A stretch of 64,000 nt of DNA from Lateolabrax maculatus (taxonomy: Eukaryota > Chordata > Actinopteri > Acropomatiformes > Lateolabracidae). Below the pieces are notes generated by a model. It searched no databases. It saw nothing but the letters and a program-made list of their open reading frames with translations, and was not told the origin of the DNA. The translations under genes were made by a program, and so were the position numbers. The stretch spans positions 298,501 through 362,500 of the forward strand of contig CM062215.1 of assembly GCA_031216445.1 (NCBI GenBank), in the 5' to 3' direction. This document shows, one piece after another, positions 12,985-26,800 of this stretch; the stretch's first letter is position 1; each line of letters begins with the position of its first letter.

Positions 12985-14754
12985 GTTGAAAATCAATATA
13001 GAAACAAACATATGTAGAAAAACATTAACAGCACAGCCTCATGTTAACACATTCTCATATTCTTTACAAAACACTTGTGTGTTTGAAATTACTGTGTGCC
13101 TGTTTTATAATAATAGGGTCTATGCATGAATACAGTCAAGGCTCCAGCTGAAAGTTAAAGGCACAGTTCACTGTTTTATGTTTGGAAAACAGCATCTAAC
13201 CATGTGCAACATCATGTAGAAGAAGGAGAAAATGCCCTACATCGCTTTTAATGGCATACCCTGCCTTGATAACCCTCCACAACAAAGCGTCTTTAGTGGG
13301 GTCGGTATGGTGGAGGTTGGTGGCAGGACGGGAAATTAATGAACAAAGACAATTGTTTGAGACAATTATAAAGCATGATTAGCACGACTGCCCTTCAGTC
13401 GTTTCTATCATCGCTGTAGTTGTGTTTGAAAAACACCAGGGAAACAACTTCAGAGTAACAGAGACAGAGGCTGCTCAAAAACAGATTTTTTAAATGAGTA
13501 GCTATCAGGTTGCATCGGTAGCTTCCCATCCTGCTTTAGTGTAAGGCAAAATCTAGACGAAGACCACATTATAGGACAGTAAAAGTGAAAAGGCCATTAT
13601 GAGGGAAATGCATCTGCAAAAATGTATTGAAAAAATACATTCTCTTCATATATATATATATAAATACATTTCTGTTGTGCAAATTGCAAGTGAAGAAGCT
13701 TCTGGCTTCCTAAATGTTCAATCAACACATCTGGTGTTCGATGTGACGCTGACGAGTTCTAGGTGTTTGTTCCAAAAACTGAACATCAGAGCTGCACGAT
13801 TTATTGTATTTTTATCATTAAATTGCAGAGATTCATGAAGTATCATGAGTATCTCCTGACGTTACCCCGGAGTGCCTGTTACCTGATGAAAACAGCCCTG
13901 AATTTAAATTTTTGGCACTTTTTCGTCAACAGTTAATTTATAAAGTGTTATTATTGTAGTCTTAAGGTTTAAATTAGGTCTATTTTCAGGGTCTATAGTG
14001 GGACCCTAATGTACTCAGAGCATGTACATGTATGAGGCAGAAAAATCGCAATATCCAGCAAGTGTATCACACATAGCACATATTCTCTGCATTGAGCAGC
14101 CCGTCTAGACACTGGTCTGCTTGTTTAAACCACCAGCAGGATACTGGTTTTACTGGGCAGCTGCCAGTTATGAATGCATGGATGTATATGAATGTCAAGC
14201 AGGAGGTTGTCTGATACAGTTGTACCTTTGAAACATTTTGCTTGACTGACTTTAAATGCAAATTAACAGGAATGAGCTTGACTGAAAACAAAAAAAATGT
14301 TCTGAACATCAACACCAGAGGAACAGCAGAAGCTGTAACTTCTCGCCTCTTGGACCTCGTGAAGAAATCAAAGACCTTTTGATAAATAACATCTCACAAG
14401 TTATGAAAATAGTATTCCAGGGAGCCAGCTTCCCATTATTTTAACACAAAATAAAATATATCTAGTGTGAGTTTGCTACCCCCCCACACTGCAGAGAGTA
14501 ACCAAACCTCCACATATCTTCCTGTTCTTTTACCAGTTTAGCCTTGTTGCTTGATAAATAGTAAAGATGAGGCATGTTTGCTATTACATACTTTAAAAAT
14601 GCTCTCTCGTTACTAATTCCCTGACGAGTATGTCCTGTACATGTTTTTACAGCACTGGGTAAAGGCGGTGGAACATGGGGCCCCTGTTGTTGTCGCCATC
14701 CCAGCCTGTGCGACGATTCCTCTTCCGGGCTTCTCCAAGACCGTCTCAGTCTGT

Positions 14755-14870
14755 TCACCATTTCCCGGGGATGGGTGTCCCACACTCATACCATGACACG
14801 TAGCTGACGTGGGAGTGTCCTCCTATCTGGCCAAAGTGGACGGGCTCCTGACGCATGGCTCTGTAGAAAC
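14755..14870 (-). CDS. abi3bp: abi3bp exon 22 (last coding exon, stop)
   Basis: Acceptor TTTCTGCAG precedes GTTTCTACAG. It encodes residues 806-843, including 'QEPVHFGQIGGHSH' and the end 'WYECGTPIPGKW' before TGA at 14757-14755. The final motif is near-identical to the mammalian C-terminus (YECGTTIPGKW), which fixes the strand and the 3' end of the gene. A 107-residue open frame in another reading frame over this exon is a shadow. Confidence 0.96.
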
Positions 14871-17800
14871 CTGCAGAAAACAAGACAGAATGTAAGAAAG
14901 ACATTTTCACTTCAGTTAAAGGTTCAAACGTTACGTAAGGTTTCCTGTGAATATTCAGTAGTCCAGCGTTTAATTATCTAACTACTAGTATCCTTAAATT
15001 AATTTACAATTTACAACACTGTCCTGAAGCTCAGACTATTTGACGTCCTATTTTTTTCTGGTCTGTTGCATTGCAGCAATGCGAATAGCCAATCACTGCC
15101 CAACGTAATACAAAATACTTAAATTCTTAATTAATCTATAAGTTAATTGACAGAAAATTAATTTGTTTTTTTAATATTTGATTAAACGTTGAAGTCATTT
15201 ATTAGGAAAAATGCCAAAAACATTTGCTGAGTCCAGCTAAGAACCTGACATTTTGGTCAGTATTAGAAACCTAATCCTTGTTCACAGTGCGTTTTCACCG
15301 CTAAAAGACTGCATGTAGAGTTCCACTTTCACCATCCATTGCCAGAAATATAGAATTTACCAGGTCTGGATGGGAGCTGGTCGGCTCTAAGCTGCCTGCC
15401 CGTCCTTCCGTCCAGGAACGAATCGACGAACTGACAGTGATCCTCGCCGAAGCCGGTCTGATCTCCGATGTTGTGGAATTTACCTGCCCAGTTAAATAAA
15501 CAGAGACGGATCAGAACAAAGCTAAAATAAACTCCTACATGAAAAAGTTTAACTGGTGTGTGCCTACTCACCATTGAGCGAGTCGCTTAGGTAGATCTTG
15601 TACCTGAGCGAGTTGCACAGCTGGACGCCGACAAACTTGCGGTACCAGGTCCTCTTCACGTACTGTTTGCCGTGACAGTCAGAGTATGAGTCCGTCTTAA
15701 AGGGGAACTGAGTCCAGATGGCGTCTTTTCCTGCAGAGACGGGAAGGTTTCACTACACTGTATTGATTACCATAATGTATTGATTACAATCATTATGTGG
15801 ACGACACTGTTGTGTTTGTAACTTTACCTGAAACGTTTTCACTCACTCGTGGGTCCGCTAGTGAACGGAAGCAAAGGAAAACAGAGTTTTAACAGCTTGC
15901 CATTTTCCAACCGGAACTGACAAGAAAACTATTTTTGTTACTATACAACTGCTTTACAGGTGACCATAATGTTCAATACTCCTACTGCTTCCTGTTTTCT
16001 ACTTTCTACTCTCAGAATACAGAATACACTCTAATACAGTCTTTTGAACAACTGAGCATAATGGAAACATTTAAAAACATTGTGAGGATACAACTATATG
16101 TTTGGAAAGTTAACAGTTTGAGCTAAAACTGTCCTGAAAACTGTATTTAATCCCTGTAGCTGATTTGTTTTTTCTGTTAGACAACATTTGGACTTTTGTT
16201 CTAAAATGTAAAGCAGTAAAGTTGATGGGTACTGACCAGACTCTGTGTTGAAGGACACCGGTTCACTGGGAGGACCTGCACCCAGCTCGTTCTTTGGCTT
16301 CACCTTAAACTCATAACTATCAAGAAACAAAAAAAGAGAGACAAATATGTCAAATATATGAGAATCAGCAATCAGGAAACATCTTTTTCAGTAGTGCTAG
16401 AAAACCAAAGTCTCTGGTTTGCATTTTAACATCACAGAGAAACATTTCCGCCTCTTCAAAGCTAAACACAAATTAGCCAAGGGGTGGATTCTGAAAGGAG
16501 GTTTCATTTTGGATCTGGGTCCAAGATGGTAAGTTCCAAGTTATTTACTGCAATATTTTCACCTACAATGCCATATGCTGCTCCATGTGTACATAGTGTT
16601 ATATATGTACATTTACATTTTAGTAAAAGATGTATATTTCTGTACATATTATTTTTTCTATATATTTTTAAATTTGACCTCTTCATTGATTTATTCTTTA
16701 TATTTTATATTTTCCACTATTTATCTGATGCTGTATCCATCTGCTGCTGTAACAAGTGAATTTCCCCATTATGGGATGAATAAAGTCTTATCTTGCAGCC
16801 GGCGATTCCTGCTTTGCAAACAAGAGGATTTGCTGCTTTTCTCTGTTTTATTTTTATAGTTAAATTAATTTGTTTGCTCTGCAGCAACTTTAAAACAGAA
16901 AAATAAAGGAGAAAGATGAAATAACCCCCCCTCTCCTCCTCAGAGCTCCACATCCTGCAGATTAACTTCGCCTACAAATCATTTTCGCACAGTTTCCTGT
17001 TTCAGGCGGTTTAATATCAAACCAGATGCAGCAGGAATCAGCAGCTTGTATCCAAGTCAGTTTCACATTTTACTGTCAAAATACTTAATTTTTCTCATTA
17101 TACTTAACATTTTCAATGCAGTACTTTTACTTATAAAAGAGTATACGAACAGTTTGGTATTAGTACTTTTACTGCAACTGAATACTTCCTCCATCACAGT
17201 CACCCACTACGTCATTTAAAATGACGACAGATGCTTATTTTTGTGTCAATGTGTGTTTTTACAGGTTTAAGACCTCAAATATTCTCCTCAACAAAGAAAA
17301 ACACTTCATCTTGCACCTCTGAGCTTTTGGATGCAATGTTTCTGCATCGAGTCGTCCATATGAGCCAGATTTCATCTCCAACCACCTTCCTTCACACCAA
17401 ATAGTTTTCCCATATCCAGCCTCATTAAAACCTCAGTGAGCGTGACGGACAAACTCTGCTTATTTTAACTCTCTGGTCTGGCCGTGGCGCTCAGGTTGAC
17501 TCTGTAATTGCTCGGCATGTTTGGACAGCTGAACACAGTGTGACCATAGTGCCGTCTGAACGTTGTCAGATCTGAACGCTCCCAGCAGGACTCCTAAACC
17601 TCGTTTCATTTTTAACCTTCTCTTTGTATGCTGCACTTAATAAAATAATTATTTTTTACAGGTTTTTGAGTCAAACTGGACCATCTGTTTGTATCGTGTC
17701 CGAATCAACCTGGTTAGAGGCCAAAAACTTTTTGTTGGGCCCCTTTTCGTCCCGGTCCCACCCCCCAGAGTCTTGTCACGCCTTTTTCACAGAAGAATGA

Positions 17801-20800
17801 AAGTCAACACTTAATTTTTACTGGACTTTTGCTAGCCCCCGGCTATTATTTGAGACTCAGCTATTATCTGAATATAATATTTTATGTGACAGTTTACAGT
17901 GTTTAAAATATCAAAACCAACAGAACGAAATGTACTTAGTTTCAACCCACTTGAGACTTGATCCAAACTCAAACTTTGGGGGACCTGGTCTTGGCTTTGA
18001 CTTGACAAGTTCGACTTGTTGACTAAATCTCTGGACATGAGGGTGAATACCACGTCAAGCATACCTGCTCTCAGGTTTGAGGTTCTCCACAGCGGTGTGA
18101 GTCTGGTTGGTGGTCAGGATGGAAACCTGCTCGCCGTCGGGTCCTTTAGCAGTGGATATAACTTCATACTCTGAGGAAAGACCAACAAAGTCAAGTCCAG
18201 ATCAACAGAATCATGGGATGCTACTCTTAAAAGGATGGACGACACAAAAAACTAAAAAACTCAAGACACTCTTGCATGCATCCAAATCGTTTCTTGTTCT
18301 AATATCTTTTAGCTTGTTTCTTTGTACCGGTGGTGTCATTGTCAGTTTTCTCCCAGTCCAGGATGATGAATGACGGGCATCCCTCCACCGTCACCACAGT
18401 GAGGTTGGAGGGCGGAGACTTGGGTGGGGCCGTCACATTTGCCTCGCTGGGCTCATCTTCAGGGAAGTAGTTGAGGGAGGAGGTGATGGAACAAGGCTCA
18501 TCTGGTTTCTTGCCCGTTTGGTAGACGACATGAGGCGCTTTGGGAGGAGAAGGGGATCAATTAGTCAGCATTTTGCTCTGTATGGTAGATAAATCAAGGC
18601 ACCAACATTGCCATGGTTTGGGGTTCAGTTTCCAGTAAAGTTTTTAAGCTTTTTGTTGTTCCAGTTTTCAGATCCGTTTTGGAGCTACAGCCATTCATAT
18701 CCACTTACCCACGTAACGTTTCTTGCCCAAGGCGTCAACGTCAGAGGCTGGCTGTGGTTTAAACAGCTCTGAAGCCTCCCAGGTTTCCTGTCGACTGGCT
18801 AAATAAAGAAATATGAACAGACAACATTTTAGAATATAAATCCTCACCTTTCCCCCAAGTGGTGATTGGTGTAAGACAAAATGCTTCAGAGGTCATTTAT
18901 AAGTATATTAAAAGTAATGCAACACTTCTCAAAAGCTTTAGTGAGTTCCCAGCACTGAAGAGGATTGTTTTCTAAAACATTTTGGTCAAGAGAAAGAACT
19001 CTCCACCAGGACCAACCAGATTGCCATAAATGTGGCTCTAAACATTTTCCTGCAACATCTATTCTTTATCCAAATGTTGGCAGAGATGCTCACTATTGGT
19101 GTCTACATCCTGCCAAATTTAACTTGCGAGTACGGATTTAAATTCAAGTGTGGTGAGGAAGACTGTCCTGAATGAAGCGCCGGAAAAAAGATGGTAAAAT
19201 CAGACAGTAATTAATATAAAATTATGTTTTTGGTGGCCAAGTATTGAAACCAGTTTGAGCTCTGCCAAACAACAAGAAAGCTAGTTTGTTTGGAGAAGTT
19301 TATCACAACTTATCACATTAGATTAGCCATGTATTTGACAGGTAATTATTTCTATCTGGATTCTATTTTACTATCAGGGAGATTTTACACAGATTACCAT
19401 GTTAACTGGTATGCTAATGTGACTTTAGCACATTGCCAGGCACAGCAGACTGCCTCGTTAGAAGAAGTGGAAATCTTCATACCAGTTGTTGTTGGTGTAG
19501 CAGTTGTGGTCTGTTTCCTTTCCTGTTTTGTTGGCTTGGCGGTTGCTGGAGGAAGTTTGGGTTTCAGGATTGGCAACTTGTCCGTCTGCTTAAAGTTGTT
19601 CACCTTGTCTGATGGAAAACATTCAAACAAAAATTGGTTGGAAATTCGATATTATATATCTATAAGAAATATATATTTTGTAACACCTAAACACGCTTTG
19701 GAAAGAAATATACACCCAAGAGAGCAGATGTTCATCATTTCTGGTCTCACCTGTGTCTCCAGGTTTCCCCACCAAGTTTGGTTTCTTGTTGATCGGTATG
19801 AACGGACGAGCAGGAGATCCTGGAACAAACAATATATATCATAAATTATCTTTTTCATAATGCACCACCAGCTGTTTTTCTGTAACCTTCCAATAATAGT
19901 TGAAACCAGCTCCATATTTGTGACCTTTTCTCATGAAAGAGTACACTTAATGGAAAACAGTGAAACACTCCTTTCACCACCATCACCATTAAGTGCTTTC
20001 CTAACTTTTTGAAGTGGTACATGACATGACAGAAATGTCTCTGCTGAAATCAGATTCAGGCATGTGCTTGTGGACCTATTCTGTCTAAATAAGGCAAAGA
20101 GTGAACCTTTAAAAGCGACATTGGCTCTATTTTCTAGCTAGGTGCTCTCTAATCTCCTGGAAAATCTTTTTTTTTCTCCTGAGGTAGAACTCGATACCCA
20201 TTTCCAAACGCCAAATGAACCTGAAAACATGAACAATCCTGTGTAATTTGTGTGTGTTTTTCTAAAATCCACCGTAGACTCAACCTGCAGCCAATTACAC
20301 CCCCCTGCTCCCATTTAAGTAGAAGCCAAAATTCTTCACAATCAAGGAATTGACCCGGTTCCAAAACTAAATGGAATAAATGCGAAGCCAGAAACATGAA
20401 AGATGATGGAGTCCTGAAACTTTTTAGCTCGTAACATGAAACAATACAGACGCATTCCTTTCAATCAGTTACATGTAAATATGTATGAAGGCAGAAAAGA
20501 CGCCAGACTGCCTGTAGTGCTTGTGCTTTGGTGAATATTTTCTGTTCTTTTTTAAATTATTTGGGCTTCAAAGAGCTCTTTTGCTTTCTTGGGTAAAGCT
20601 TATATTATTCTTGAACAGTTGGACATAAATTAGGAGTTTTTTGTCAACAAAACATGGAACCATTAGAAGTACAATCTTTAGACAATGACTGAAAGGAGTT
20701 CTTTATACTGGAAAGTCACAGTGGAAACTGCTGTAATTATAGTCTGTGTTCAGCAATGTCTCGTGATTACAGTACAAGACTAAATTAAATAAATATTGGT

Positions 20801-23800
20801 ATGATTTTCTCTTTTGACACACAAACAATCCTGCATTAAAAAGCAAACAGTGGTTTCCAAATTCTGATGAAAACTGCTCAATGCACGCCATGCTGTCCTA
20901 GTTGCGTGAGGGTTTTCTAAACAGAACCTCAGCAGCGACACGTCTGAAGCTCATCGTGCTTACAATGCTCGCAATCAAGCAAGAAGCAAAGGCTGAAGCA
21001 CGTGGACCCTGGACAGGAATATTTAAAAAGGACTAAATAATTCAAAAGGTCCAATCAAGACGCCAGGTTCATCACAGGGTAAATAAAAACAGTTTCTTCT
21101 TTCAACTTCTGTGGCAAGAAAAAGCGCAAAGCTCTGCAAAGTGAGGTTCTTAAAAAGTAAGCTAACGATCAGAGGAGCACATACTTTCCAAAAAGGGAAA
21201 GTATTTTCCACAGGCTCCGCTGAAGCATCTGGCCAAAGCTTTCAAGCTGACAACTGGTATTTTTTTATGTGGTCCTTTTAAAGATTTGCTTCTGGACACT
21301 TAACACGACCAAACCATGCAGTCTTGGCGGTGTAGAGCAACTAATGCGCCAGTCAGCACACGGCATGGGCAAGTTCTGGGTGCAGGCAAGCAAAACACAT
21401 GCCTTTACCAACCATAAAACCGCTCTTCAATAGTGGGACTCGAACGGCCAAATGCGTCAGGGAATTCAGACTTCTTGTCCTCTAGCAATGAGTTGTTCAC
21501 TGCAGTAGGAGAAGCACTGAAATTAAAACTGGGGTCCGTCTCAAACACTCATTACCCACCAGAGCTTTAGGTTTACCTGAACTCTGAAGCCAAAAAGTGC
21601 GTCTTACACTCCTTGAGCATTAGACTGTTTTGCATTTTTCCAGGAAGTTCCTGTCAAAATATTCTGGATCAACTCTTTCTAGATGTTAACATACAAAAGA
21701 CACCAAACTAATGGAAGTCACCAAAAACCAGCTCATACCCTCTGCACAGGACGACCATTCACACCATTACATGTACAATGTAAATCATCACCACGAACAC
21801 TTTGTTTGAATAATCTCTTGAATATCTGAGCTTTTACTTAATTTCCACCTGGTATTATCATGTGATCTGGATCTGGAAAACTGGTGTAAATTGCGTTCGG
21901 AATGTGATTGGATTGTCCATACCATATCTGAATGAGGTCTGACTAATGTTTTAATTGGATCTGTAAAATTTGGACACATAGTGGTAACCATCTGTTTCTC
22001 AGATAGATAATTACCCAGCGATGTCTGAAAAACCCACTTCCTGCTGTTCTGATGGTACTTCCAGAATCCTCCGATACTCTTCGAACCATCCAGATGAAAA
22101 TGTTTTTTTATCCGGATGGTACAAAGAGTCTTTGAGGATTCTGTAAACTGGTTGTTAAGCCCCCTTGTGGGTTTTTCATACATCACCAGGTAATTATCTT
22201 TCTAAGAAGAAACTACCACGTTGACTCAAATGTAGCTAATGCTAATGTGAGAGGCACAAACTGGGGTTAGTATAGTCTAAAGCTCAGGAGATCGCAACAA
22301 CATGCAAGACCAGGGTCATGTGACTGATGGGGGAAGCTTACCTTACTTTGAAGTATAAGTACGTTAGCACGACTAAAGAAAAAGGTTCCAAGGGCCTCAC
22401 TAAACCATCTAATTGGTAGTAGCAAAAGGCATTGTGGTTATTTTGGTTAAAGTAATGCAAAAGTAGTGTAATCAGTAATGCATTACTCTACACAGACAGT
22501 AAAATGGTAAAGTAATGCAATATGTAATAAATTACACTGAATGTATGTTGCCCAAAACTGCATGGACAGGGCTGCTAATTAGCTCCAGCTAGATGCCCTG
22601 TATACTTTACATCTGTTGCATTACACTGTGTCTGATCATCTGTACGGCCCCTGTTAAATACCTGTTTAATAAGACAGTTTGAACAAAAACAAAAATTTTG
22701 CACAAAATGACTCAAACAAATTACAGGAAAATTTGAAGGGAAAGAGATTAACAAACAAAAAAAAGAAAAGACAAGACATACAATATATCTCTTTGTTGCA
22801 AAAGTAAAGTAAAAAGTCCATACGTGCTTTCAACTGCATCTCACTGTCATCCTCGGTGGATGGAGTTTATCCACAAAAATAAAAAACCTAGTAAGTGGAA
22901 CTTAAATTAATATTCTATTTTTGCTTAACTTCTGTTTTGAAAATAAAACTTGCTTAGTTTTAATTTTATATCTGTGTGCAGTAAGCAACAATCTTTACAG
23001 TATTGTTAGACTTAGACAGTAAAATAGCAAATAGTCTGTAGCCCAGCATCCAAACAGTCCCAACAGGTCTCAGTGAAGGCCTCTGAGAGAACAACTCAAA
23101 ACCCGACCACAATCTCAAACCCAGACATTTAAATGCCCCCCACCACCACACGGAGCAAAGAGTGACATAACCTGCAGCTGTAACTGGACTTATGTAACCA
23201 ACTCAAATAATCAAGCTCCAACTCCAACATCCACTTGATTATTTGAAGAAGTCCTTGCCAGAAGCTTTGCTGAAAACCTGCAGAAGCTTGAGTTGACAAA
23301 ACAAACATGTCGGACAAAAGGCAACATGGACGGACAGACCAATGGATGGATGATGGATGGAAGAACATAAATGTATTAATAAACAAAATGGATGGAGACA
23401 AAAACACCAACATGAGCTGCAGTGGAGGTCAAGATGCTGCAAAAGCGACTGAAGGGTTAATGATGAAGCACAAAAAGACAAACAAGGTCTTTTTTACCCA
23501 GTCGAGGTCTGGACCATATGGCTGGTTTAGGTGGGGAAATGCCCCGGTGTGGCTGTCCGTTTACTGTTGGGAGAAAACCGAGTGTTACGAAGGGAAAAAA
23601 ACCTCTGAAAACTGAACCCAACACGAGAACAACTGTTCAAGTCCTGCAGGAACATTTTGTGCTCTAAATAAATCACATATGTCTTTATCGGTCAGTCAGT
23701 TTGGTGTCAGCTATTAACTATTTTTCGTAAAAAATTGAGATGTATGGGTTAACTTATTTCGGGTTAATTATAAGTGGTTAATTTTTGAGGATTTTTTTGC

Positions 23801-26800
23801 AAATTCCCCAAACAAATTGTTTCCCAGTTTGCTTCTGATGTTCTAAAATGTGTTAAGTTAAAAGCATAAACAGTAAGCTTGGCGTAACTTGAGTTTGGAG
23901 CCCAAAGTGGAAACTTGAGGACTTTAAGACTGAGTCTTTTGTGAGCACATAAATTAACCTTACAAACTTTCAGTAAAGAAGCGCAAAATTGACTTGTTTG
24001 GTTGTTCAGCTGTGAGGTTCATTAAGCAGGTCACAGTTACCTGACCCAAAGTGGATTTGAAAGAATGTAAATCAGAAAAAAAGTTGTCCAAGTGTTGAAA
24101 ATAGATGTGAACCACAGTGTAGACAAACTGGACCTGTTGAGATTTTCTTTCCTTCCCTTTGAAATCAAAACAATATTGCAGCAAACCATCAAATACAGAA
24201 CCAGGATCCAGTGATGTTAACACCTAATCAATCCAAAACCCCAAAGTCAGCAGCTTCACCTGAGTGTATTGAAGTACCAGGCAGCCACAACTAATCACAA
24301 ACTGAAGAACTGACCAGTCAAAGATCGACCAATCAATGTTTAATCTAAGACTCAGGGAGCTGAAACCACCACTGTGATATCTGCTCTATACAAAGCCTGA
24401 TAGGTGTCATGAGGAAAAGTTTCTGATAAATTGTTCCTTTAAATAGTAATAGTAATTTGTGCACCAACATTTGTTCATACATGCCTTTGACGACTTAATT
24501 CTTGACCTTGAACAAATAATGACCTCAGATTACTTTTTCCTTGTGAAGCGCAGTAATACACCTTAACATAGGATGTTAAAGACAACAAATCATTGCATTT
24601 AATAGTTGGAAGTAGGAAGGGAGCAAATAGAAAACAATGCAAGAAAGTTAAGAAAGGCCAAGTAACAGGTACAAGGAGGATTACCCCCGAGTATCCCAGA
24701 GGTCGGGGATGAGTTACTGGGTCTAGAGGAAGAGTGGGGCTGTCTTAGGCCATTAGAGAAGGGAAAGAGGGGGTTTCTTGATGCAGGCCTCATGGATCTG
24801 GCAATCGTGGTAGCTGCCGGGTTGTAGGGCTGCAAAGGCAGTGACGGAGAGAGATTTCTTTTGCTGCCTTGACCTAAAAGATGAAAAACAGTTGCAGTGC
24901 CTGTGTTACAACTTGATCTTGTCTTTATCTAAGTTGCCATTCAAGCGAGCTTGCAGCAGCCCTGAGCGGTGATGTTAGTGATGAAAATTTTTACTCTAAT
25001 GGACCATTAAATTCAATGTAATTCTGTTAACAAATGAGTTTGATGGGATCATGATAAGTCTTTAAGCGCTCACAATCTTGGAAAATGACAGTCATTTAAG
25101 CTGCTGATGAGTTTTGATGACGCAACCATGACTGTAAGATTGTGTGCCGCATGCAGACATTGGAGGCCATGTTGGATGAAATGTGTTTAAATGGTGTGAC
25201 TCCTGGAGCGAGCAGCCATTCCTGTGGACAAAAACTTCATTGCAAATGTATCTGGAAGCTGACTGGAAGCTCGAGGGAACAAGATGGTTGCAGATTAACA
25301 GCAGACAGACAGAAAGAGCAACATTGCCTTTGATTGCAAGACACAGGAAGCATGTCATGAGGTCATTGTTACCCCAGTTGCTAGTTTTGGCTCTCTCATT
25401 GGCCAGAGCTGATCTCAGCAGTGATGATTTGTCCGCTGATTTGCCGAAAGCTGTGTGGGAAAGAAAAGGTTTAATACTACGAAGACGTGACATTTTTCAG
25501 TTTAAGAGATGATCCACAACCTGTCGAATTAAAATTACAATGAGAAATAATACTTATTTATATGATGACAGCCTGGATGTTCGTCATAAAAAGAGTATGC
25601 CTTGAAAAAGTTGGAAGAGTTAGGAGCATCATTTCTTTAACTGTTTACAGATGATGTTCTTATTTTCATGAAAGTCCTACAGTCCATCAAAGTCGCAGAC
25701 ACAGATCTTTCTCACTAACAACAATAATTTGTTTTGAACCACAAACATGTTCATTGTGATTGAACAAATCATACAAAAATGACCATTATTATACTCTATG
25801 CAGAGGTATAGAAAGAAGGTATGAGGTATTAAGGGCTGAATGTGGAAATTACCACCTTAAATTTTTCAACGGTAAGTTTGGCATAAAAAAAAAGTAATTT
25901 CCAGATGTGAAACAGCAGTTAACAGCCTTTAAATCTGAATTATTTGCAGATGTAATTGGACTGTCTTTCAAATACCAAACCCTTACTTAACACTGTACAA
26001 AAAGGTTAAAAAGAAGACAACACATAATGTAAGCAGTGTAAGCTGGAAGGGGGGCATTACCATTTTTACCTATCAAGGAAGTGTCTGGCATTTAAGAGCC
26101 ATCGTAAAGTGTAAATCTTACCTCCAAAATGTAAAATAGTAATTAACAGACAGCAGTCTGGCCTTTAGAGTATAATTGTTTGCAGATGACACTGTTGGTT
26201 TTTGTTTAGGTCCCAAGTTAGCCTGTGAAAGTCACCACGACAGATAATTCTGAAAGTTCTAACCACAAATTTATATCGAAACAATATTTCAAAAGAAATC
26301 CACATTACTTCCCTCTTTAAAGAAGTACAAAACCAATGTGTCATGAGCAATGGAAGTTTCAAAAAGAAAGCTTTGCTTTTTGACAGCCACGGTTTTTGTA
26401 GCTCTTAAAGACACAAAGACAAACATTTATCTGTTTTTTTTCCCCAAAGCAACAACTGATTTTAACTGTGATTAAAACAATCTTTCAAACATCACAGTCT
26501 CTTCACACTCAGTAAGAGTGTAAAAGAGGACATTCAAAAGTACTATCGAAAGGAAGGTTTGGCTACTTGAGATCTCCACTTTAGTAATTCTCAAATGTAA
26601 AACAGCAGTTAATTGACAGCAGCTTGGCCTTTAAAGTGTAATTGTTTGCAGATGACACTCTTATTTTCATGGAGGTCATAAAGAAGGTTAGAGATACAGT
26701 AGCATTCCTTTAAATATCAAGGGGCTTATTTTTTATTGTCTTCTGTCTCGGTATGTTCTTTACAGCACAGTCTAAACAACGTTTTTGTAACCACAAACTG

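Larger units (their letters stand above)
16317..18064. other. abi3bp intron 18, repeat-bearing
   Basis: No exon is seen inside. It contains a LINE-like 3' tail at about 16742-16800 and a fragment of the ACTTTTACTT element at 17080-17210. Very T/A-rich text around 16600-16700 gives open frames on both strands that look non-coding. Confidence 0.6.

Noticed and set aside
21060..21120. Possible exon after acceptor TTGCCACAG near 21113
   Set aside because: The open run (EVERRNCFYLPCDEPG) meets GGCGTC rather than a valid donor.
21788..22186. 132-residue minus-strand open frame as a whole gene
   Set aside because: No domain, no start context, and it covers an inverted repeat. Only the splice-bounded inner part was kept as a weak finding.
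25092..25493. 133-residue minus-strand open frame
   Set aside because: Only 25373-25450 is bounded by good splice sites in the right phase; the rest is intron read-through.
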